A stretch of 64,000 nucleotides of DNA, taken from the NCBI GenBank assembly GCA_002331485.1, contig DCYS01000001.1:79602-143601 (forward strand), read 5' to 3'. This document shows positions 35,619 to 43,786 of the stretch, piece after piece (within the stretch, counting starts at the first letter, position 1; the number at the start of each line of letters is the position of its first letter). The notes under the pieces are model-generated. The model saw only the letters and a program-made list of their open reading frames with translations, was not told the origin of the DNA and ran no database searches. Source of the stretch: Flavobacteriales bacterium UBA2104 (GTDB taxonomy: Bacteria > Bacteroidota > Bacteroidia > Flavobacteriales_D > Crocinitomicaceae). The position numbers were made by a program, and so were the translations under genes.

Positions 35619-35652
35619 CAAAAAGAGGGAACTGCGTTTCGCAATCCCCTCT
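35619..35652 (-). terminator. Intrinsic terminator after atpD-atpC
   Basis: Reading leftward, AGAGGG (35652-35647) pairs with CCCTCT (35629-35624), with an inner TGCG/CGCA helix, followed by a short T-run. It lies 23 bases beyond the atpC stop. Confidence 0.75.
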
Positions 35653-35674
35653 AATAACTTTAAAACTTTATGGA

Positions 35675-35965
35675 TTAATCTGCTAAAACAACAATTTTGT
35701 CATTTCTCATTTCCATCACTCCTCCTTTTATTGAAAGGCGAATAACTCTTGAGTTTGACGCATCAGATTCGAAAGAACCAGAAAATTCATCGAAATCCTT
35801 ATCATCATTAGCGAGATCAACTTTTATTTTACCTTCAGTCAAAGATGAAATGATCGGTGCGTGACCTTTCAAAACTTGAAAAGCACCATCCGTTCCAGGA
35901 AAGCGAACAGCCTCCGCTTCTCCTTCAAACATCTTTTTCTCTGGTGTAATAACCTCTAGTTTCAT
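35675..35965 (-). CDS. atpC: F1Fo ATP synthase epsilon subunit (N-terminal domain)
   Basis: Epsilon subunit of 96 residues: the beta-sandwich domain only (VITPEKKMFEGEAEAVRFPG, then GAFQVLKGHAPIISSL). The C-terminal two-helix regulatory domain of the 130-140 residue bacterial form is absent, as in most Bacteroidota, so epsilon-type inhibition by helix extension would not operate. It follows atpD by 11 bases. An acidic insert (NDDKDFDEFSGSFE) interrupts the middle of the domain. The other ATP synthase subunits are not in this window. Confidence 0.92.
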   Translation of the reverse strand: MKLEVITPEKKMFEGEAEAVRFPGTDGAFQVLKGHAPIISSLTEGKIKVDLANDDKDFDEFSGSFESDASNSRVIRLSIKGGVMEMRNDKIVVLAD

Positions 35966-35976
35966 TCTCTTATTTT

Positions 35977-37479
35977 TTAAGCTTCAGCAAGCATTTTTTC
36001 ACCTGCTTCAATTACTTCATTGATATCACCTTTAAGGTTAAATGCTGCCTCTGGGTACTTATCTAGTTCACCATCAAGAATCATGTTAAATCCTTTGATC
36101 GTTTCGTTGATATCAACAAGCACACCTTTCAATCCAGTAAACTGCTCAGCTACGTGGAAAGGTTGAGACAAGAAACGTTGAACACGTCTCGCACGGTGAA
36201 CAACAAGTTTATCTTCCTCAGAAAGCTCATCCATACCAAGGATAGCAATGATATCTTGAAGTTCTTTATATCGCTGAAGTGTAGACTGTACTCTACGAGC
36301 ACAATCATAATGCTCTTGACCAACGATGTCTGGAGTCAAAATTCTTGAAGTTGAATCCAATGGATCAACCGCCGGATAGATACCAAGCTCTGCAATCTTT
36401 CTTGAAAGTACCGTAGTTGCATCCAAGTGAGCGAAAGTGTTCGCTGGAGCAGGGTCAGTCAAGTCATCCGCAGGTACGTATACTGCCTGAACCGATGTAA
36501 TCGAACCATTCTTTGTCGAAGTAATACGCTCCTGCATCGCACCCATTTCTGTTGCAAGTGTCGGCTGGTAACCAACGGCAGAAGGCATACGCCCTAGAAG
36601 TGCCGATACCTCAGAACCAGCTTGAGTAAATCGGAAAATATTATCTACGAAGAAAAGGATATCTCTTCCTGAACCTTCACCATCTCCATCACGGAAATAT
36701 TCCGCAAGTGTCAATCCTGAAAGTGCTACTCGAGCACGTGCACCAGGAGGTTCGTTCATCTGACCGAATACGAAAGCAGCTTTAGAATCTTTCAATTCTT
36801 TCTCATCTACTTTTGAAAGGTCCCAACCACCTTCTTCCATTGTATGCATGAAATCATCACCGTATTTGATAATTCCTGATTCAAGCATCTCACGAAGCAA
36901 ATCGTTTCCTTCACGAGTACGCTCTCCAACACCAGCAAATACAGAAAGTCCTTCGTATGCTTTTGCAATATTGTTGATCAACTCCTGGATCAATACGGTC
37001 TTACCTACACCAGCACCACCGAATAGACCGATCTTACCACCTTTTGCATATGGCTCGATCAAGTCAATTACTTTGATACCTGTAAATAGTACCTCAGTAG
37101 CTGTAGACAAATCCTCAAACTTTGGTGCCTCTCTGTGAATAGAAGCTCCTTGTTCACGACTTAGATCTCCTAAACCATCGATCGAGTCACCCACAACGTT
37201 GAAAAGACGACCTTTAACGTGCTCACCAGTCGGCATCTGAATTGCCTTACCAGTTGCAACAACTTTCATACCTCTCGTGAATCCATCAGTTGAATCCATA
37301 GAGATCGTACGAACCGCGTTTTCACCAACGTGTGATTGTACCTCTAAGATCACCTTAGTACCATCTTCTTTAGGTACTTCAAGTGCATCATAAATATTAG
37401 GAAGTTCAACTCCTTTCTCGAAGTTTACATCGACTACAGGCCCGATCACCTGTAAAATTTCTCCTTTGATTTCCGACAT
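35977..37479 (-). CDS. atpD: F1Fo ATP synthase beta subunit
   Basis: Catalytic subunit of 500 residues. Walker A GGAGVGKT at 154-161 (Lys160), then the catalytic region GERTREGNDLL, Walker B ILFFVDNIFRF, the ALLGRMPSAVGYQPTLATEMG segment, and the DELSEED sequence that touches the gamma subunit. It forms a two-gene operon with atpC, apart from the rest of the ATP synthase genes, the normal arrangement in Bacteroidota. Confidence 0.98.
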   Translation of the reverse strand: MSEIKGEILQVIGPVVDVNFEKGVELPNIYDALEVPKEDGTKVILEVQSHVGENAVRTISMDSTDGFTRGMKVVATGKAIQMPTGEHVKGRLFNVVGDSIDGLGDLSREQGASIHREAPKFEDLSTATEVLFTGIKVIDLIEPYAKGGKIGLFGGAGVGKTVLIQELINNIAKAYEGLSVFAGVGERTREGNDLLREMLESGIIKYGDDFMHTMEEGGWDLSKVDEKELKDSKAAFVFGQMNEPPGARARVALSGLTLAEYFRDGDGEGSGRDILFFVDNIFRFTQAGSEVSALLGRMPSAVGYQPTLATEMGAMQERITSTKNGSITSVQAVYVPADDLTDPAPANTFAHLDATTVLSRKIAELGIYPAVDPLDSTSRILTPDIVGQEHYDCARRVQSTLQRYKELQDIIAILGMDELSEEDKLVVHRARRVQRFLSQPFHVAEQFTGLKGVLVDINETIKGFNMILDGELDKYPEAAFNLKGDINEVIEAGEKMLAEA

Positions 37480-37509
37480 TATCCTGCCTTTTTAAGTTCA
37501 ATTTGGGCG

Positions 37510-37517
37510 CAAAGATA
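37510..37517 (-). promoter_or_regulatory. -7 promoter element of atpD-atpC
   Basis: TATCTTTG on the minus strand, 30 bases upstream of the ATG at 37479. No TTG at the expected -33 spacing. Confidence 0.5.
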
Positions 37518-37620
37518 ATTGAATTATTCCTTAACACAGATATATAAAAGAATATTTTTCCACAAAAATGGGCATACTGTTCGTAAGCGTCTAATCCAAC
37601 TATCTTTACACTAACTAACT

Positions 37621-37974
37621 TCAGTCATGACCTCCTGGCTGACAGCACTTTGGAAGCTCACTCTGAGCCTGATCATTAGCTTTTACTTCATCCGCATTGT
37701 ATCCGATAGCTGAAATCACTTCTCTTAATTTCTCCGGACTTGTTCTTTTAGAATTATACTTAACTTCTACAATTTTTGTGTCAAGATCCAAATCTGCGAA
37801 TATTACACCTTTTGTGAAGTTAAGCTCCTTCTCTATTCTCTGTTTACAGTCACCACATTGCGCATTTGTTTGTATAGCAACAACTTGCTTTACTGGATTT
37901 CCTTCTTTCATTGTTGCACAACCTGACATTACTACAACTAAAACTGTTACTATTGATAAAATTGTATTCTTCAT
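37621..37974 (-). CDS. HMA-domain lipoprotein (heavy-metal binding)
   Basis: 117 residues. Lipoprotein signal with lipobox MSGC (Cys19), then one heavy-metal-associated domain (about 29-95). The metal-binding pair is in the loop AQCGDCKQRIE (CxxC) after the first strand, as in CopZ/Atx1 folds. The C-terminus adds a second thiol and histidine cluster (KCCQPGGHD). Known HMA proteins carry Cu(I), Zn or Hg. Last gene of a cassette with a TonB receptor 19 bases upstream and an HYC_CC_PP protein; extracytoplasmic copper handling is a reasonable inference. Confidence 0.85.
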   Translation of the reverse strand: MKNTILSIVTVLVVVMSGCATMKEGNPVKQVVAIQTNAQCGDCKQRIEKELNFTKGVIFADLDLDTKIVEVKYNSKRTSPEKLREVISAIGYNADEVKANDQAQSELPKCCQPGGHD

Positions 37975-37993
37975 TTTTCTTTAATTTATGATT

Positions 37994-40237
37994 TTACTTT
38001 TCTTTTTTACTTATTGACATTCTAATTCCGGCATACACGTTCAATCCAAAGATCGGAGCGAAAACACGCGTTGCATCAAAGGTTTTTTCAAAAGGATTAT
38101 CAACATTGATAATTGGATCTTGTAATCTGTAATCCAATAGATTTTCTCCTCCAGCATACACTTCAAACTTTCTAAATCTATGTGTAATTTGTCCTGATAG
38201 CATCGGAACAACTTCTGATCTATTATTTGTACTTAAAGACTGATCCGGAAGTTCTACCATTGCTAACCTTCTCGTACCAAAAACAGATAGAGTCACATCG
38301 TACTCCCATCGAGTATTTCCAGACTCATATGATAGATTAACGAAACCACGGTTTCGAGGCACCATCAATTTTTCCTCAAGTCTTCCCCCCATAGTTGTTC
38401 GAACATCCAAAAATTTGTAGGCTGCTTTGATCTCAAAACGAGGTAAGGGTTCAAATTTAACGTCCGTTTGGAACGCATGAGAAAAAGATTGACCTAACAG
38501 ATTTCTCATTATTATGTATTCCGTACTCTCATCTCGATCTGCTACTAATTGATTCTCAAATACAGTGTAATAATAATCCGCGTTCCACGTGGCTTTTCTA
38601 TCAAATAACTCAAACTCCACAAAGTAACTTCCTCCAAAATTCCAGGACACTTCGGGTTGGATTTCTTCATCGAGCCTCCACGGTGTATTCGTAGCCATTA
38701 AAGAAAGGTTATCTACCGCGTAGTTTGAAACCCTGAACCCTCTACCTCCTGTCAAACGGAAATCCATATTTTCCGTTATCGAATATTTAAAGTTTGCCCT
38801 CGGCGAATGTTGGAATCCGTATAAATTATGGTAATCAGATCTCCAGCCAAGAACAAGTGTGCTCAACATTCCTTGATAAGTATATTCAGCATAAGCTCCA
38901 GGAACAAATTCAGTTCGATCTAACGTTCTTGAAGATGTATCCGTTGGAAGAACATCGTTCATAACCTGATCAAGATCGTCATAAACCAGGCTTGTACCTG
39001 TTTTCAATTTATGGTTCGTATTACCCAAGATGGTTTCGTACATCAGATTAACATACCCGCGTTTTTCATCAGCATCCAATGTGCGATTACCGAACACCGT
39101 GTTTAATTGACTGTATTTAGCATAATATACGATACCCAATGAACTAAATTCGTCATTTTCAAAAAGAAATCCAGTTTTACCGAAAAACTCACCGGATAGA
39201 TTTCTTATTCCAACACCATATAAACCCTGAGACGATTGATATCTGTCATATCCCGGTTGTCCTCCCATCTTATCAGAGTACGATGTTTTCAATCCAAACT
39301 GAGCTCTGAAGAGCGGAGCTTTAAATTTCCAGCGATTCATTCCAACAAAGTGATCACCGATTGGCATATCTCTAAAACCATCACCGTTTCGATCATTCTC
39401 TAGTAGTTGACTGTCCCAATGCAAGAACCAAGCTGAACTCCATTTTTCATTTAACTCTTTACCTCCATGAAGATTTACATCATATTTCCCTTGGATATTT
39501 CCATAAGCATTGAGGTAAAAACGATCAATATCATCAGGTTTCAAATACTCCAAATTTATCAACCCAGCCATTGACTCATAACCGTTGGCAACTGTACCAG
39601 TACCTTTGGTGATCTGAATTGAGTGGATCCATGTTCCAGGCACAGCTCCTAAACCAAAGGCTTGGTCAAGGTTGTGCATAAATGGAATATTCTCAAACTG
39701 CATCTGAGTATATCTACCATTTAATCCCATCATTTGGATTCGCTTAGATCCCGAAACACCATCCGAAAGGCTTACGTCAACAGTTGCATTCGTCTCAAAA
39801 GATTCAGAAAGATTACAGCAGGCTGCTTTTCTTAACTCGCCACTATTTAGAGATTCTACATTCCGAGGTTTTAATTTTAAGATATTAGAATCATCTCGTT
39901 TGGCTTTAATAACCACTTCTTCTGTTACGTACTCTGGATACATCAGAACCTCATAATCTCGACCTCTATCTTTCCTAGATAATACGATCGTATCGGAATA
40001 GTAACCACTAGCTCTGAAGATGAGTGTGTCGTTCCAGGAAAAATCACCTGTAATACTAAATTCACCTTCCTGGTTAGAAACATCACCTATTTTAGTATTC
40101 TTCAAGAATACATTAACTCCGAAAAGCGGCTCTGAATCATTCTTTGACAAATATGTTTTTACTTTACCTTTCAAGGTTTGTTGCGAAAAACAAGCATATA
40201 AGCTAAAAAATGCAACAATACTTATTATTAATCTCAT
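37994..40237 (-). CDS. TonB-dependent receptor of a metal-handling cassette
   Basis: 747 residues. Signal peptide (to about 18), a carboxypeptidase-like domain (about 20-100), plug (about 120-230) and barrel. The plug opens with KAACCNLSESFETNA, a cysteine pair I associate with the Bacteroidota receptors found beside HYC_CC_PP and HMA genes, followed by SGSKRIQMMGLNGRYTQM. A full-length barrel ends in FGLNVYAGIRMSI before a short basic tail. Substrate unknown; the neighbours point to a metal or metal chelate. Middle gene of three, 49 bases after the HYC_CC_PP gene. Confidence 0.88.
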   Translation of the reverse strand: MRLIISIVAFFSLYACFSQQTLKGKVKTYLSKNDSEPLFGVNVFLKNTKIGDVSNQEGEFSITGDFSWNDTLIFRASGYYSDTIVLSRKDRGRDYEVLMYPEYVTEEVVIKAKRDDSNILKLKPRNVESLNSGELRKAACCNLSESFETNATVDVSLSDGVSGSKRIQMMGLNGRYTQMQFENIPFMHNLDQAFGLGAVPGTWIHSIQITKGTGTVANGYESMAGLINLEYLKPDDIDRFYLNAYGNIQGKYDVNLHGGKELNEKWSSAWFLHWDSQLLENDRNGDGFRDMPIGDHFVGMNRWKFKAPLFRAQFGLKTSYSDKMGGQPGYDRYQSSQGLYGVGIRNLSGEFFGKTGFLFENDEFSSLGIVYYAKYSQLNTVFGNRTLDADEKRGYVNLMYETILGNTNHKLKTGTSLVYDDLDQVMNDVLPTDTSSRTLDRTEFVPGAYAEYTYQGMLSTLVLGWRSDYHNLYGFQHSPRANFKYSITENMDFRLTGGRGFRVSNYAVDNLSLMATNTPWRLDEEIQPEVSWNFGGSYFVEFELFDRKATWNADYYYTVFENQLVADRDESTEYIIMRNLLGQSFSHAFQTDVKFEPLPRFEIKAAYKFLDVRTTMGGRLEEKLMVPRNRGFVNLSYESGNTRWEYDVTLSVFGTRRLAMVELPDQSLSTNNRSEVVPMLSGQITHRFRKFEVYAGGENLLDYRLQDPIINVDNPFEKTFDATRVFAPIFGLNVYAGIRMSISKKEK

Positions 40238-40286
40238 TGATATACATTTAAAATTCTACAACCATTGTATTTGCGGTTGAGAAATT

Positions 40287-40736
40287 CTAAATGATGTAAA
40301 CTTGTAGAAGGGATCTTTTAGTCGAAGGTTTATAAGATAAATCAGGCGGACCTCTAACAGTTTTATCAACTATAAATAAGACATCACGTCGATTGAAAAA
40401 CTCAGTATCGAATGAAACGAATAATTGCTCATCAAATGAAGATGATGAAGTTTTCGTGTAATCACTATCGATCTGATAAATGGAAATATCGGTTGTACAG
40501 CACTCTTCTTCAGCGACAGGAATGTTTTCTGGAATTTCGATCGACTTACAACACGAGGCTTTCTCGATTTTGCAATGATCAACTGCTTTCTTCTTATTAC
40601 AGTCATGATCAACTTCAGAATAGAAGCCTTTGAATGTCTCTGAATGCGAGCAGTGATGTTCATAGACAACAACTCCTGTCGAGCTTATCATAAAGACAGG
40701 CAGAACAACTATTGCTATGTATTTCAACCATTTCAC
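40287..40736 (-). CDS. HYC_CC_PP family secreted protein
   Basis: 149 residues, Cys and His rich after a hydrophobic signal or anchor (about 4-21). It shows the spaced signature of the HYC_CC_PP family: an H-H-C site (YEHHCSH) just after the anchor, CC pairs (ASCCKS and EECCTT), and a late PP (VRGPPDLSY). The start is set at the GTG at 40736: an exact -7 promoter box (40748-40741) would lie inside any longer reading frame. Such genes usually sit beside TonB receptor and HMA genes, as here. Metal binding is likely but unproven. Confidence 0.75.
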   Translation of the reverse strand: MKWLKYIAIVVLPVFMISSTGVVVYEHHCSHSETFKGFYSEVDHDCNKKKAVDHCKIEKASCCKSIEIPENIPVAEEECCTTDISIYQIDSDYTKTSSSSFDEQLFVSFDTEFFNRRDVLFIVDKTVRGPPDLSYKPSTKRSLLQVYII

Positions 40737-40740
40737 ACAC

Positions 40741-40748
40741 CAAAGATA
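40741..40748 (-). promoter_or_regulatory. -7 promoter element abutting the start of the metal cassette
   Basis: TATCTTTG on the minus strand, four bases (GTGT) before the GTG at 40736. It supports the short start chosen for that gene. Confidence 0.55.
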
Positions 40749-40823
40749 CAAGATTACAATGTTCCAGACAAAACATTAACCACATCTATATTGTTTTCCT
40801 AACGTTTTTCGAATCAGACTTCG

Positions 40824-40831
40824 TAATTTTG
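40824..40831 (+). promoter_or_regulatory. -7 promoter element of the Nfu gene
   Basis: TAATTTTG, 22 bases upstream of the ATG at 40854. Confidence 0.5.
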
Positions 40832-40853
40832 TAGCAAATAAAGAGTATACATT

Positions 40854-41456
40854 ATGTCTAAAATACCAGTAACAATATACGCGGAAATGACTCCGAATCC
40901 TTCAACGATGAAGTTCGTTGCAAACAACTACCTTATTGCACCCGATGCATCTGCTGAATTTACGAGTCAGGCCGAAACCAAAGGTTATTCTCCGCTAGCC
41001 GATGAACTATTCAACTTTCCTTTTGTGAAAGGTGTCTTCATCGCTGCTAATTTTGTTTCCGTGACTAAAAATGATGCTCTTTCATGGGACTTCGTAACAA
41101 ATGAGTTGAGAGATTTCATTCGAAATTACATTGCTGACGGAAAAGAGATCTTGACAAAGATTCCAGAAGCAAAACCAAAAGCTGAAGATTCTAGTAAATT
41201 AGATACTTCAAATTATTCTCCTTCGGAGTTTGATGATGCAATAAGAGGCTTACTTGACGAGTATGTTAAACCTGCAGTTGAAGGTGATGGTGGAGCTATT
41301 GAGTTTAGAAACTTTGATCAGGGAAAAGTAACCGTTGTTCTGAGAGGAGCTTGCTCAGGATGCCCCTCTTCTACTCAAACATTGAAAGGAGGTATCGAAC
41401 AATTGCTTATGCAACACATTCCTGAGGTCAAAGAAGTTGTAGCAGAGGAAGCATAG
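40854..41456 (+). CDS. Nfu-type iron-sulfur cluster scaffold or carrier protein
   Basis: 200 residues in two domains. The N-terminal Nfu_N domain (about 5-90: AEMTPNPSTMKFVANNYL) is followed by a linker and a C-terminal NifU domain (about 120-200) with the cluster-binding CSGCPSS (CxxC) and the family stretch VEGDGGAIEFRNFD. Nfu dimers carry a 4Fe-4S cluster to client proteins. It is monocistronic and converges on the LptF/G gene. Confidence 0.92.
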   Translation: MSKIPVTIYAEMTPNPSTMKFVANNYLIAPDASAEFTSQAETKGYSPLADELFNFPFVKGVFIAANFVSVTKNDALSWDFVTNELRDFIRNYIADGKEILTKIPEAKPKAEDSSKLDTSNYSPSEFDDAIRGLLDEYVKPAVEGDGGAIEFRNFDQGKVTVVLRGACSGCPSSTQTLKGGIEQLLMQHIPEVKEVVAEEA

Positions 41457-41475
41457 GAAAACTAGAGTTGAACAA

Positions 41476-42564
41476 CTACTTCGGAGCCATTCGGTAGAGG
41501 AATATCCCGAGTATTGCGAATATTATGTTCGGGATCCAAACAGCTATATAACTCGGGAAACCGACATTTTCAGCGGCAACTGATGTAACTTTCATGGCAA
41601 AAATGTATATGAAAGCAAGCAAAAGTCCAAGTGCTATGTTCGCACCAATTCCGCCTCTTGATTTTCTAGAAGAAACAACCATACCGATCAATGTTAGGAC
41701 ATAGGTTGCGAAAGGAAAAGATGTTCGTTGATAAAATTCAATCTCGTATATCGCGATATTAGCAGATCCCTTCTCTTTTTCTCGCTCAATAAAGTCTTGG
41801 ATCTCATAATAGCCTAGAGTCTGAACAACGGTCTTTCGCTGAGCCATTTCTGTAAGCGTAAATGGAAAAACAGTATCTAAAGTATGACCCCGAGATTCTG
41901 GGATTTGTAAACTATCATGTGGTTTACCGATGTATCTAATATAGTAATCAGATAATTCCCATTGATTTGATGAATCAGGATTAATTGCTTTTCGGGCCTT
42001 TAGAATAGAGATCAATTCATTGTTGTCATCTCTGTTTTCGATAACAAATCCCTGAGCCTGATCTTTATCGGCATTGTAATAGTCGAAATACACGAATTCA
42101 TTACCTGGGTATTCAGCATAATAGTCAGAAACAACCCTCGTATTTCGATAATAGTCCTCCTCAAAATGCAACCTTTTTTTATTGGCTTCAGGTAAAACAA
42201 TATGATTCAATACTAAAGAAATGAGCATCAAAATTGTCGCCCCGATCATATAGGGTCTAAGGATTCTTCGGAATGGCCTACCACTGTTGATCATAGGTAT
42301 GATCTCCGTATTCTGTGCCATTTTCGCGGTAAACCAGATCACGGAAACAAAAACGATCAAAGGAGAAAACAAGTTACCAAAATGAATAACGAAATTCAGG
42401 TAATAGTCAAATATAATAGCACTAAGCGGAGCTCTGTTCTCAATAAACTCTCCAAGACGTTCTGCAAGATCGAACACCACAGCAAGAATCATGATAACAC
42501 CCAACATAAAAAAGAATGTTACCAGAAACTTTTTAATGATATATCGATCAAGAATTTTTAGCAT
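41476..42564 (-). CDS. LptF/LptG family LPS-transport permease
   Basis: Inner-membrane permease of 362 residues of the YjgP/YjgQ family, part of the LptB2FG complex that extracts LPS from the inner membrane. The opening KILDRYIIKKFLVTFFFMLG and the helix-2/3 region are typical; six hydrophobic segments are visible, three at each end (about 12-35, 50-75, 100-123 and then 277-358), around a large periplasmic beta-jellyroll domain. LptF and LptG cannot be told apart safely. It follows tgt by 14 bases in one operon. Confidence 0.9.
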   Translation of the reverse strand: MLKILDRYIIKKFLVTFFFMLGVIMILAVVFDLAERLGEFIENRAPLSAIIFDYYLNFVIHFGNLFSPLIVFVSVIWFTAKMAQNTEIIPMINSGRPFRRILRPYMIGATILMLISLVLNHIVLPEANKKRLHFEEDYYRNTRVVSDYYAEYPGNEFVYFDYYNADKDQAQGFVIENRDDNNELISILKARKAINPDSSNQWELSDYYIRYIGKPHDSLQIPESRGHTLDTVFPFTLTEMAQRKTVVQTLGYYEIQDFIEREKEKGSANIAIYEIEFYQRTSFPFATYVLTLIGMVVSSRKSRGGIGANIALGLLLAFIYIFAMKVTSVAAENVGFPSYIAVWIPNIIFAILGIFLYRMAPK

Positions 42565-42578
42565 TTCATTTCTTACTC

Positions 42579-43709
42579 TTAAAGTCTTTGAGCCATTTGC
42601 TTAACCATTTTATCTTTCCATTCTTTGAAAGAACCATCCAGGATTCTAGTTCTGGCTTCTTTCATTAACGATAAATAGAACGCTAAATTATGTATAGTCG
42701 CAATTTGGATCCCAAGATTTTCTTTGGTTTTCATCAAATGCCTTAAATACGCTTTAGAATAATAATGATCAACTGATGATGTTCCATTTTCATCCAGAGG
42801 TGAGAAATCCTTTTCCCACTTCTTATTTTTGATATTAATAATTCCCTGACTTGTGAAAAGCATACCATGGCGAGCATTTCTTGAAGGCATAACACAATCG
42901 AACATATCGACTCCAAGGGCTATACATTCTAATAGGTTTACAGGAGTTCCAACCCCCATTAAGTATCTAGGTTTCTCCACAGGTAATTCTTCACAGACAT
43001 GATCAGTCATTTCGTATAACTCATGATCTGGTTCACCTACGGACAATCCACCAATGGCATTACCTACAGCATCTGTATCAGCAATAAATTTAGCCGATTC
43101 TTTTCTGAGATCTTTATATACGCTTCCCTGAACGATCGGAAATAATGCTTGCTCGTAATCATATTTCGGAGTTGTAGACTGCATTTGCTCCTGACAACGT
43201 TTAAGCCATCTATGTGTCATATGCATTGATCTTTTTGCATATTGATAATCACAAGGATATGGAGTACACTCGTCAAATGCCATGATGATATCAGCGCCAA
43301 TTGTTCGTTGAATGTCTACCGCTCTTTCTGGTGTGAAAAAGTGATATGATCCGTCCACATGTGACTGAAATTTCACTCCTTCTTCAGTTATCTTACGACT
43401 ATTCGCCAATGAATAAACCTGATAGCCTCCACTATCGGTGAGTATAGGTCTTTTATAATTGATGAATTTGTGGAGTCCTCCTGCACCCTCAAGCACTTCT
43501 AAACCTGGTCTAAGAAAAAGGTGATACGTATTACCTAAAATTATTTGAGCATTGATCTCATTCTCGATCTCCATTTGATGCACACCTTTCACCGAACCAA
43601 CGGTTCCAACAGGCATAAAAATTGGAGTCTCGATCACACCATGGTCGGTGTGAAGTTTTCCAGCCCTAGCATTAGAAGCTGAATCTCGATGTAAAAGTTC
43701 AAAGTGCAT
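42579..43709 (-). CDS. tgt: Queuine tRNA-ribosyltransferase lacking the zinc cysteines
   Basis: 376 residues from the ATG at 43709 (MHFELLHRD, the family start). It exchanges guanine-34 for preQ1 in GUN-anticodon tRNAs. The catalytic machinery is intact: Asp92 in ILTDSGGYQVYSL and the nucleophile Asp271 in DCVMPSRNARHG. The zinc site that in E. coli is CxCxxC plus a His is not: the same loop here reads DENGTSSVDHYYSKAYL (306-322), with Gly, Ser and Asp in place of the three cysteines, while the His in TIHNL (His340) remains. I recall that Flavobacteriales homologues share this loss. Upstream of lptF/G in one operon. Confidence 0.93.
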   Translation of the reverse strand: MHFELLHRDSASNARAGKLHTDHGVIETPIFMPVGTVGSVKGVHQMEIENEINAQIILGNTYHLFLRPGLEVLEGAGGLHKFINYKRPILTDSGGYQVYSLANSRKITEEGVKFQSHVDGSYHFFTPERAVDIQRTIGADIIMAFDECTPYPCDYQYAKRSMHMTHRWLKRCQEQMQSTTPKYDYEQALFPIVQGSVYKDLRKESAKFIADTDAVGNAIGGLSVGEPDHELYEMTDHVCEELPVEKPRYLMGVGTPVNLLECIALGVDMFDCVMPSRNARHGMLFTSQGIINIKNKKWEKDFSPLDENGTSSVDHYYSKAYLRHLMKTKENLGIQIATIHNLAFYLSLMKEARTRILDGSFKEWKDKMVKQMAQRL

Positions 43710-43733
43710 AAATATGTTGAAAAATAAAGTGTA

Positions 43734-43741
43734 CAAAGATA
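43734..43741 (-). promoter_or_regulatory. -7 promoter element of the tgt-lptF/G operon
   Basis: TATCTTTG on the minus strand, 24 bases upstream of the ATG at 43709. It also lies upstream of the in-frame ATG at 43736 only in part, which supports the shorter start. Confidence 0.5.
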
Positions 43742-43786
43742 ATTGTATTTGAAGAAGAGTATCATATTTGTATAAAAGTTCTACTT

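Noticed and set aside
41457..41475. Small hairpin AGTTG/CAACT between the Nfu and LptF/G genes
   Set aside because: Only five base pairs and no T-tract on either side; not a credible terminator.
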